This document shows positions 1 through 5,009 of a stretch of 5,009 bases of DNA, piece after piece. Source of the stretch: CAZRDB01 sp964598695 (GTDB taxonomy: Bacteria > Armatimonadota > Zipacnadia > UBA1398); the NCBI GenBank assembly GCA_964598695.1, contig CAZRDB010000268.1, positions 1 through 5,009 on the forward strand, written 5' to 3'. Every line of letters begins with the position of its first letter. The first letter of the stretch is position 1. The notes under the pieces were generated by a model. That model did not search any database. It was not told where the DNA came from and saw only the letters and a list, made by a program, of their open reading frames with translations. A program made the translations under genes and the position numbers.

Positions 1-171
1 ACGCTCCTGCTCGCCACACTGATCGCCTACGTGGTGCTCGGGATCCTCACCTCGGGCCTATACTGTCTGTGCATCGCGCCGATCGTGCCGTTCCTGTCCG
101 CCTTCGACGCGGCGATGGTCGCCCGGCGCGTGAACGAGGGCGAGGAGGTGAGCCCGTGGCAGTTCTACTAG
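1..171 (+). CDS. C-terminal end of a small integral membrane protein (5' truncated by window edge)
   Basis: Frame 1 is open from the first base to a TAG at 169-171, giving 56 residues of a protein that begins outside the window. Residues 1 to about 34 are almost entirely hydrophobic (Leu, Ile, Val, Ala, Gly, with two Cys) and form one long or two short membrane segments. They are followed by a polar tail with the pattern DAAMVARRVNEGEEV and an aromatic end (WQFY). An Asp-Ala-x3-Ala-Arg-Arg stretch after the last membrane segment recalls small TM2-like membrane proteins, but that resemblance is weak and I do not assign a family. The stop is 30 bases before the J-domain gene in the same direction, so the two are probably co-transcribed. 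Codon use matches the neighbours. That it is coding and membrane-located is likely; its function is unknown. Confidence 0.7.
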   Translation, partial: TLLLATLIAYVVLGILTSGLYCLCIAPIVPFLSAFDAAMVARRVNEGEEVSPWQFY

Positions 172-201
172 CCACGACCGCGCTCCCCCGCGCCCCGGAA
201 G

Positions 202-405
202 GTGATCGCGACGCCTGACCACTACGAGACCCTCGGGCTCACGCCCGACGCGACCGACCAGGAGGTCCGCGAGGCCTACCGAGCGCGCGCGCGCGAGCTG
301 CACCCCGATGTGCATGGCGAGGAGCGCAAGGAGTGGGCCGGCCGGCGGTTCCGTGAGCTGCAGGAAGCGTACGAGGTGCTCCGTGACCCGTATACCCGCC
401 GCTAA
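202..405 (+). CDS. J-domain (DnaJ-type) co-chaperone, N-terminal part; the apparent stop is an assembly artefact
   Basis: The reading frame encodes a J domain: DHYETLGL at residues 6-13, a helix II rich in Arg/Ala, the diagnostic HPD at 34-36 (the motif that stimulates the DnaK ATPase), then the helix III pattern FRELQEAYEVLRDP. The GTG at 202 is the only start codon between the upstream stop (169-171) and the conserved domain. A GGAAGG directly abuts and overlaps it, so translation may depend partly on coupling to the preceding gene. As written the frame ends at TAA 403-405 after 67 residues, inside the J domain, just before the N gap. From about base 391 the sequence becomes AT-rich and is a degraded copy of bases 435 onward. 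The real protein very probably continues from D62 into the frame starting at 435, making about 395 residues. The J domain is seen directly; the continuation is inferred from the overlap. Confidence 0.88.
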   Translation: MIATPDHYETLGLTPDATDQEVREAYRARARELHPDVHGEERKEWAGRRFRELQEAYEVLRDPYTRR

Positions 406-424
406 CGAAATAACACACGCAGTA
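385..424 (+). repeat. Error-rich duplicate of the sequence after the gap (unmerged contig end)
   Basis: Bases 385-424 align with 435 to about 476. Both begin GACCCG, share CCCG four bases later, and then share ACGA, CAC and CACGC at matching offsets with one 2-base indel. Mismatches mostly put A or T before the gap where G or C stands after it, and bases 391-424 are clearly more AT-rich than anything else in the window. The copy after the gap encodes the expected end of a J domain (RDPESRRRYDATHA), while this copy gives a premature stop. This is best read as a low-quality contig end rather than a biological repeat. Confidence 0.75.
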
Positions 425-434
425 NNNNNNNNNN
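425..434. other. Assembly gap (10 N)
   Basis: Ten consecutive N bases. The flanks overlap in content, so the true gap is probably negative: removing bases 385-434 joins the two coding frames exactly at a GAC codon. The gap splits one gene into two apparent ones. Confidence 0.97.
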
Positions 435-1439
435 GACCCGGAGTCCCGGCGGCGGTACGACGCCACCCACGCGGGTGGCGAGCGGATCGCCCACGGATCG
501 GCCTCGGCCGTCCCGCACGCGGCCGCGTGCTTCTACCATGCCGGCCGCACTGCGCGCGCGGTCTGCCCGAGCTGCCGCCGCGCGCTCTGCCCCGAGTGCG
601 GCGACGGTTCCGGCCCCTGCCGCGTCTGCGGCCTCGCCGCCGGCGGGGCACGCCCGGCCGAGACACTGCCCGAGGGCACCGTGTACGCGAGCTTCGCGCG
701 GCCCCCGCGAGCCCGAGACGAGACAGCCGACGGCGGCGAGGAGCCCGCGCGGTGGCTCCGGGGCCTCGGCCTCGCCTGCTACCCCCTCATGGCCGGCGCG
801 GCTGCGTTCGCGTGGGTCGCCCTCGCGGTGCGCCCGACCCTTGGCTGGGCCATCTCCTGGGCCCTGCTGGTCGGCGTAACCGTTGCCTGCGCCCTCGCCG
901 AGCTGTGGTTGCTGATGCTCCCCAGCCGCCGGACAGGGCGCGTCTTCGGGATCGCGTGGGAGGTCCTTCTCGTTGGAGCCGTGGTTGCCTGGGCCGCCAT
1001 GCCCCACCTGGGCGATCGGTTCGCCGCGACGAACGCGCGTGTCGCCGAGGCGTGCTACGCGCGCGCCGTGCTCTTGACCCGGGGGGCGGCGACGATCGAC
1101 GCCTCCAACGCCCAGTGCGCCGCGGCGTGGGAGGAGATCGAGATCGCCGAACGCATCCTGCGGGGCGAGCGCCACGGCATGGCTTCGGTCGCGCGCGGCT
1201 ACGGCGAGCAGTTCGGCTCCTTCCTCACCGAGACCGCCGCGCCGAGGGTGGACGCCGTGGGGGCGCGGGCGGCGCTCGACGGAGCCCGGCGCCACCTCGA
1301 CCGGGCCGTGGCGTTGCGCCCCGAGGGCCCCGGTCTCCTCGGCCGGCAGGTCGTGGAGCGCCTCGAGCAGCGCATCGCCGAGGCGGAGGCCGCCGACCGG
1401 GCGAGCCGGCCGGTGGAGGGGGCCCCCGATGGCCCCTGA
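435..1439 (+). CDS. J-domain protein, remainder: end of J domain, B-box-like zinc finger, three membrane segments, helical tail
   Basis: The frame is open from the gap to TGA 1437-1439 (334 residues) and starts with the last J-domain helix (DPESRRRYDATHA), so it continues the gene starting at 202. Next is a zinc-finger-like cluster at about 528-630 with spacing CxxH, CxxC, CxxC, CxxC, enough ligands for two zinc ions and similar to bacterial B-box-type fingers. Three hydrophobic segments follow at about 765-830, 840-920 and 942-1001. Arg-rich stretches before the first segment and between the second and third suggest J domain and finger inside, C-terminus outside. The tail (about 145 residues) is helical and Ala/Arg/Glu-rich with only two cysteines (codons at 1053 and 1116). 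A GTG at 681 could be taken as a start by gene callers, but it lies downstream of the conserved finger and has no support as the true start. The role is probably to recruit DnaK to the membrane; the client is unknown. Confidence 0.85.
   Translation, partial: DPESRRRYDATHAGGERIAHGSASAVPHAAACFYHAGRTARAVCPSCRRALCPECGDGSGPCRVCGLAAGGARPAETLPEGTVYASFARPPRARDETADGGEEPARWLRGLGLACYPLMAGAAAFAWVALAVRPTLGWAISWALLVGVTVACALAELWLLMLPSRRTGRVFGIAWEVLLVGAVVAWAAMPHLGDRFAATNARVAEACYARAVLLTRGAATIDASNAQCAAAWEEIEIAERILRGERHGMASVARGYGEQFGSFLTETAAPRVDAVGARAALDGARRHLDRAVALRPEGPGLLGRQVVERLEQRIAEAEAADRASRPVEGAPDGP
1415..1419 (+). promoter_or_regulatory. Ribosome-binding site for the zinc-ribbon/TPR gene
   Basis: GGAGG lies nine bases before the ATG at 1429 and inside the end of the preceding coding region. 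It supports this start and reinitiation coupled to termination at 1437-1439. Confidence 0.7.
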
Positions 1440-2571
1440 GCAACGGTGCGCCTCGTGCAGCGCCGCGCTGTGGCTCTCGTCGTCGGCGTGCCCGCTCTGC
1501 GGCGCCACTCGCCTGCCCGATGAGCACCAGCCGGCCCGACCGGCAGCCGCTCCGCTTCCGGCCGAAGGGGACGAGACGACGGTCGGCCAAGCCCTTGCGC
1601 TGCTGGAAGAGGGCGACCCGGGCGGCGCCGTGCTGGCGCTGAGCGAGGCGGCCCAATCGGGCCGCGCCGGCAGCTCGGCCCTCGCGACGCTCGGACTCGC
1701 GCTCAGCGAGTTCGGGATGCCGGCCGAGGCGGAGAGAACGCTGTACGGGGCGCTCCGTGCCTACCCGAGCGATGCCGAGATTCGGCTCGCGACCGCTCTG
1801 TTCTCCCGCAGCCGGGGCCATCGCACCGAGGCGCGCGATCACCTCGTCATCGCGCTGGCCCTCGACCCCGCCAACGAGGCCGCGAGCGCCGAGCTGGCGA
1901 CACTCCGGGCGGAGTTCGCCGACGCGGCCGAAGCCTGCGCGGCACTGCTCGAGGTGAGCCGGCGGGAGAGCTTCCGGGGCGATCTCGCCGGTGCGACGGA
2001 GACATTGCTGCGCGCGCGGGAGCTGAACCCGGAGCACCCCGGCGTGCTGCGCGCGCTGAGCACGGTACTCGAGCAGTCCGACCGGCTCCCCGACGCCCTC
2101 GTCGCGGCGCACCGCTGGGTCGAGGCCGAGCCCGAGGAACCGCAGGCGCGTGCGGCCCTCGCCCGGCTGGACGCCCGCTTGGGCGTACGCGAGGGCTCGG
2201 CGCGCCAGGCCCGGCGCCTGCTTGCCCGCGCGGGGAGCCCAGAGGCGCCCACGCAGGCACTCGCGATCCTCTCGCAAGCCCTCGCGCTCGAGCCGCGCGA
2301 CCCGGAGCTGCACGTGCTCCGTGGCATCGCCCTCGATGTGACCGGCGACCGCGCGGGTGCGCTCGCCGCCTACCGCATCGCCGCCCGGCTCGACCCGGCT
2401 GGGACCGAAGCGCGCGAGCGCCTTGCGGCGATCCTGCAGGCCGGCGAGGCGGAGGAGAGGGTCTCGCGCGAGGCGCCCACGATCGAGCGCGCCGAGCGGA
2501 TGAAGCGTACGCGCATGCTCTGGCGCCGCCGCGCGGCGCAGGCTCCCCCGCCCTCCCCCGACCTCCTGTAG
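1429..2571 (+). CDS. Zinc-ribbon and TPR-repeat protein
   Basis: This 380-residue protein starts at ATG 1429, overlaps the J-protein stop by 11 bases and has a well-placed GGAGG, so the two are likely translationally coupled. Residues 7-25 form a small zinc ribbon (C7xxC10, C21xxC24-G25). A Pro/Ala linker (about 30-47) leads to tandem helical repeats of TPR type from about 52 to 345. The clearest units end in the typical Ala-Leu...Asp/Tyr-Pro pattern: around residues 82-115, 116-149, 200-233 and 292-325 (LRGIALDVTGDRAGALAAY, then RLDP). The C-terminus is basic (MKRTRMLWRRR, about 358-368) and then Pro-rich. There is no signal peptide or membrane segment, so it should be cytoplasmic. TPR arrays bind other proteins, and together with a J protein a scaffold or adaptor role is plausible, but no enzymatic activity is indicated. 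Fold is confident; function is not known. Confidence 0.9.
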   Translation: MAPEQRCASCSAALWLSSSACPLCGATRLPDEHQPARPAAAPLPAEGDETTVGQALALLEEGDPGGAVLALSEAAQSGRAGSSALATLGLALSEFGMPAEAERTLYGALRAYPSDAEIRLATALFSRSRGHRTEARDHLVIALALDPANEAASAELATLRAEFADAAEACAALLEVSRRESFRGDLAGATETLLRARELNPEHPGVLRALSTVLEQSDRLPDALVAAHRWVEAEPEEPQARAALARLDARLGVREGSARQARRLLARAGSPEAPTQALAILSQALALEPRDPELHVLRGIALDVTGDRAGALAAYRIAARLDPAGTEARERLAAILQAGEAEERVSREAPTIERAERMKRTRMLWRRRAAQAPPPSPDLL

Positions 2572-2573
2572 CG

Positions 2574-2612
2574 CGGGGGGGGCTCGGTAGCAGCGGACCG
2601 ATGGCCCCCCCG
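2574..2612 (+). terminator. Strong intergenic hairpin, possible terminator lacking a U-tract
   Basis: Three bases after the TPR gene stop, a G-run plus C (2576-2583) pairs with G plus a C-run (2604-2611). The stem extends inward with TCGGT (2584-2588) against ACCGA (2597-2601), leaving an 8-base loop and a 2-base bulge at 2602-2603. No T-run follows, so it is not a classical intrinsic terminator. It could still pause or end transcription, or protect a 3' end, between two functionally different gene sets. Confidence 0.4.
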
Positions 2613-2687
2613 CAATGGCTTGGGCGCCGACCGAGGGAACCGCAGGCCGCCGACGAACCACAGGGGGAGCACGGACCACCCCGGAGC

Positions 2688-2694
2688 GAGAGGG
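2688..2694 (+). promoter_or_regulatory. Ribosome-binding site deciding the oxidoreductase start
   Basis: GAGAGGG ends nine bases before ATG 2704. It favours that start over an in-frame TTG at 2620, which would add 28 residues in front of the twin-arginine motif. Confidence 0.65.
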
Positions 2695-2703
2695 TGTTCG
2701 CAG

Positions 2704-3996
2704 ATGATCTCACGAAGGCGGTTTCTCCAGCAGGTTGGCACGGCCTCGGCCATCGGCGCCGGGGCCCTCTGGGCACGGCAGACGGGAGCACAGACGGTGT
2801 CCGCGAACGAGAAGGTGGTCGTCGGCCACATCGGCGTCGGCGGCATGGGAAACGAGCACGTGAACTGGTTCGCCGGCCTGGCCGACGTGGAGATCGCCGC
2901 AGTCTGTGACGTGGACGAGACCCACCTCGCGCACACCATCGAGCGGCTCGGAACGCTCCGGCCCGGGAGCAAGGTCGATGGCTACAAGGACCTCCGCGAC
3001 CTGCTCGCGCGCGATGACATCGACGCCGTGACCATCGCGACGCCCGACCACTGGCACGCCCTCGCGACGATCCTCGCGTTCGAAGCCGGCAAGGACGTCT
3101 ACTGCGAGAAGCCGCTGTGCCACTCGGTCGCCGAGAGCCGGGCGATGGTGCGGGCCCGGCAGCGTACCAACCGGGTCTTCCAGCTCGGAACGCAGATCCA
3201 CGCCGAGGAGAACTACCATCGCGTGGTCGACCTCCTGCACGCCGGCGTGATCGGCAAGGTCCACACCGTCAACCTGTGGAAGAACGGCGGCTCCCCCGGC
3301 CTCGGCTACCCGGAGCCGCAGACCCCGCCGCCCGGCCTTGACTGGGACCTGTGGCAGGGGCCGGCGCCCGAGCGCGAGTATCTCGCCGAGCGCTGCCACT
3401 TCAGCTACCGCTACTTCTGGGACTACTCGGGGGGCGACTTCGCCGACTTCTGGTGCCACATCGCCGATATCGCGTTCTGGGCGCTGGGGATCGGCGAGCC
3501 GAAGACGATCCATGCGACGGGCGAGCCGCCCCTCGACGGGATCGCCGACACGCCCAACACGATCGACGTGGACTTCACCTTCGACGACCTGCACCTGACC
3601 TGGACGAGCACCACGCCGGCGTTCCCCGGCGCGGCCGGACGGGGGATCGGGGCCCGGTTCGTGGGCGAGAAGGGCGAGCTGGTCGCCGACTACTTCAGCC
3701 GCGTGGTCTTCCTCGACGGCAAGGAGCTGGACGACATCCCCGATGTGCCGCAGGCCACGCCGCGCAGTCCGGGCCATCAGCGGCATTTCGTCGATTGCGT
3801 CCGCTCGCGGCAGCAGCCGGAGAGCAACCTCGAGTACGTGCAGACCATGACGCTGCCGATGCTGCTGGCGTGCATCTCCTTCCGCCTGGGCCGCAAGCTC
3901 ACGTGGGATCAGGCCACCCAGCGGTTCGTGGGCGACGAGGCCGCCAACCGCATGCTCGACATCCCCTACCGCGCGCCCTGGTGGCTGCCGGCCTGA
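2704..3996 (+). CDS. Gfo/Idh/MocA family oxidoreductase with Tat signal peptide
   Basis: This 430-residue protein is a probable NAD(P)-dependent sugar or polyol oxidoreductase acting outside the cytoplasm. Residues 3-8 (SRRRFL) match the twin-arginine consensus and precede a short Ala/Gly hydrophobic stretch ending near residue 30. Tat export fits folding with the cofactor before transport. The Rossmann fold follows, with GxGxxG at 44-49, an acidic end of strand 2 (CDVD, 68-71), ATPDHWHA at 112-119 and the family EKP signature at 135-137, where the lysine is the usual catalytic residue. The C-terminal substrate domain has a GGDFADFWCH motif (243-252, His252 a candidate catalytic or substrate-binding residue). 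It ends with HFVDCVRSR, LGRKLTWD and FVGDEAANRML, typical of the large exported Gfo/Idh/MocA group common in planctomycetes and relatives. Length is normal for that group. The start at 2704 is chosen from the Tat motif position and ribosome-binding site. The next gene begins 14 bases after the stop, so the two form an operon. The substrate is not determinable from sequence alone. Confidence 0.95.
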   Translation: MISRRRFLQQVGTASAIGAGALWARQTGAQTVSANEKVVVGHIGVGGMGNEHVNWFAGLADVEIAAVCDVDETHLAHTIERLGTLRPGSKVDGYKDLRDLLARDDIDAVTIATPDHWHALATILAFEAGKDVYCEKPLCHSVAESRAMVRARQRTNRVFQLGTQIHAEENYHRVVDLLHAGVIGKVHTVNLWKNGGSPGLGYPEPQTPPPGLDWDLWQGPAPEREYLAERCHFSYRYFWDYSGGDFADFWCHIADIAFWALGIGEPKTIHATGEPPLDGIADTPNTIDVDFTFDDLHLTWTSTTPAFPGAAGRGIGARFVGEKGELVADYFSRVVFLDGKELDDIPDVPQATPRSPGHQRHFVDCVRSRQQPESNLEYVQTMTLPMLLACISFRLGRKLTWDQATQRFVGDEAANRMLDIPYRAPWWLPA

Positions 3997-4002
3997 GAGG
4001 AG
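3997..4002 (+). promoter_or_regulatory. Ribosome-binding site for the DUF1080 gene
   Basis: GAGGAG immediately follows the oxidoreductase stop and sits eight bases before GTG 4011. It supports the GTG start that gives a complete signal peptide. Confidence 0.7.
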
Positions 4003-4010
4003 TGGCGATC

Positions 4011-5009
4011 GTGACCAAGCATCCCGTGTGCCGAGCCTGGGCATCGGTCCTGTTGGCCGCGCTGGCGCTCGCGCCGGCGGTCCGCGCCGAGGCGCTCTTC
4101 AACGGCCGCGACCTCTCGGGTTGGGAGTGCGTCGACGGCGACACGACCTCGTGGGCGGTCGGGAACGGCGAGATCGTCTCGCGCGGCGCGTCGACAGGCG
4201 GCTGGCTCGTGACCGAGGCCGAGTTCGGCAGCTTCGCGCTCCATCTCGAGTTCCAGCTCTCGCAGGTGGGCAACAGCGGTGTCTCGATCCGGGCCGGGCG
4301 GCCCAACTCCGTCTTCACCGAGGTCCAGCTCCTGGCGCCCTGGACCCCCACGCGCGACGACCTCCACTGCACGGCGAGCCTCTACGGCCTCGTCGCTGTC
4401 CGGAACCGGCCCGACGAGACCCCGCTGACGTGGCGCTCGCTCGACGTCGTGTGCCAGGGCCGCCTGATCCGCACCTTCGTCGACGGCAAGCTGGTGACCG
4501 AGGCCGACACGGCGACCGTGCCGGAGATGGCGCAGGGGAGCCTCGTGGGGACGATCGGGCTGCAGTCGTCGCACAGCGGACCGGACGAGTGGGTCCGCTT
4601 CCGCGACCTCCGGATCGAGTGCCTGGACCGCGACCCGGAGTGGGTGGCCGAGCTGCTCGGCTCCGACGACCCGGCCCTGCGGGCCGAGGGGCTCCGCTGT
4701 GCGCGGCTGTGCGGCGCCGGACTCGTGCCCCACGCCCTCGACCTCTCCGCGGCGCCGGAGCTGCCCCAGCAGAAGATCGGCGAGGAGGCGCTGAGCCGGG
4801 TTGTTACCGCGGCGACGGCGCCGGGCCGGGAGGACGAGAAGGAGGCCGTCGAGGCGGCGCTGCTGCGCTCCCTCGAGGAGCCGCGGACCCCGGGCGCGCA
4901 GGCGCTCGCGCTCCGCAGCCTGGGGCTCGTGAGCGGCGCGGTGGCCGTCCCGACCCTCTCCGCCTGTCTCGCGAGCGACCAGTGGAAGCCCGCCCTGTGG
5001 GCGCTCGAG
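4011..5009 (+). CDS. Exported DUF1080 / 3-keto-disaccharide hydrolase-domain protein with C-terminal HEAT-like region (3' truncated)
   Basis: The frame is open from GTG 4011 to the window end (333 residues, no stop). Residues 1-26 form a Sec signal peptide: Lys/Arg near the start, a Leu/Ala core, and VRA before a likely cleavage after Ala26. Residues 28 to about 204 match the DUF1080 (3-keto-disaccharide hydrolase, PF06439) concanavalin-like fold. Landmarks are LFNGRDLSGWE (29-39), LEFQLS (79-84), GNSGVSIR (87-94), EVQL (104-107), SLYG (123-126), a Trp at 141, FVDGK (156-160), GTIGLQ (180-185) and VRFRDLRIE (195-203). From about 208 onward the sequence changes to Leu/Ala-rich amphipathic helices with units such as WVAELLGSDDPALRAEG, resembling HEAT repeats and continuing past the edge. 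Some members of the family cleave glycosides whose sugar was first oxidised at C3, which fits the oxidoreductase gene directly upstream. The domain assignment is firm; hydrolase activity and substrate are inferred from family and context. Confidence 0.9.
   Translation, partial: MTKHPVCRAWASVLLAALALAPAVRAEALFNGRDLSGWECVDGDTTSWAVGNGEIVSRGASTGGWLVTEAEFGSFALHLEFQLSQVGNSGVSIRAGRPNSVFTEVQLLAPWTPTRDDLHCTASLYGLVAVRNRPDETPLTWRSLDVVCQGRLIRTFVDGKLVTEADTATVPEMAQGSLVGTIGLQSSHSGPDEWVRFRDLRIECLDRDPEWVAELLGSDDPALRAEGLRCARLCGAGLVPHALDLSAAPELPQQKIGEEALSRVVTAATAPGREDEKEAVEAALLRSLEEPRTPGAQALALRSLGLVSGAVAVPTLSACLASDQWKPALWALE

Noticed and set aside
402..1508. Long minus-strand open frame across the J-protein region
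   Set aside because: It is antisense to a gene with clear J-domain, zinc-finger and membrane features, runs through the N gap, and its translation is Arg/Gly/Pro-rich low-complexity typical of GC-rich shadow frames.
308..1642. Plus-strand open frame running through the N gap and two genes
   Set aside because: It is out of phase with the J and TPR proteins and gives Arg/Pro-rich sequence; its length depends on the undetermined gap bases.
1225..2679. 484-codon minus-strand open frame opposite the TPR gene
   Set aside because: No recognisable domain, Arg/Gly/Ala-biased composition, and it is fully explained by high GC content opposite a well-supported TPR gene.
2620..2703. Upstream TTG start extending the oxidoreductase by 28 residues
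   Set aside because: It would bury the twin-arginine motif inside the protein and lacks a suitable ribosome-binding site, while ATG 2704 has both correct motif position and GAGAGGG.
2572..2703. Promoter for the sugar module in the 132-base spacer
   Set aside because: No convincing -35/-10 pair could be found by eye in this GC-rich stretch; a promoter may exist but cannot be supported.
2710..4044. 444-codon minus-strand open frame opposite the oxidoreductase
   Set aside because: The + strand encodes an unmistakable Gfo/Idh/MocA protein over the same bases; the reverse frame shows no family motif.
3966..4733. 255-codon minus-strand open frame opposite the DUF1080 gene
   Set aside because: It is a shadow of the DUF1080 gene, spans the junction between two + strand genes, and has no recognisable motif.

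Overview
The window is GC-rich (roughly 70% by eye) bacterial DNA. Every supported gene lies on the + strand and codon third positions are mostly G or C. The Tat-exported Gfo/Idh/MocA oxidoreductase followed by a DUF1080 (3-keto-disaccharide hydrolase) protein with a HEAT-like tail is a combination I associate with Planctomycetota, Verrucomicrobiota and neighbouring lineages. The host is therefore probably a high-GC member of such a group, known from a draft or metagenome assembly, since there is a 10-N scaffold gap. The taxonomic assignment is inference.

Region A (1-2571) looks like one transcription unit. It holds the C-terminal end of a small membrane protein (1-171), a membrane-anchored J-domain protein (202-1439, broken by the gap at 425-434), and a zinc-ribbon/TPR protein (1429-2571) whose start overlaps the preceding stop. 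The two J-protein pieces belong together. The 40 bases before the gap are an error-rich second copy of the bases just after it, and joining them at the shared GACCCG restores a complete J domain in frame. The rebuilt protein would be about 395 residues: J domain, cysteine-rich B-box-like zinc finger, three membrane segments and a helical tail. With the TPR partner it suggests a membrane-linked co-chaperone or protein-handling module of unknown client.

Region B (2572-2703) is a 132-base spacer with a strong hairpin (about 2574-2612) and a ribosome-binding site for the next gene. I see no convincing promoter in it.

Region C (2704-5009) is a second unit concerned with exported sugar chemistry. 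It contains a complete Tat-signal Gfo/Idh/MocA oxidoreductase (430 aa) and, 14 bases after its stop, a Sec-signal DUF1080 protein with a C-terminal helical-repeat extension that runs off the window. Family knowledge suggests oxidation of a sugar hydroxyl to a keto-sugar and cleavage of the keto-glycoside, both outside the cytoplasm. The exact substrate cannot be read from the sequence.

No RNA gene, CRISPR array, insertion sequence or origin was seen.
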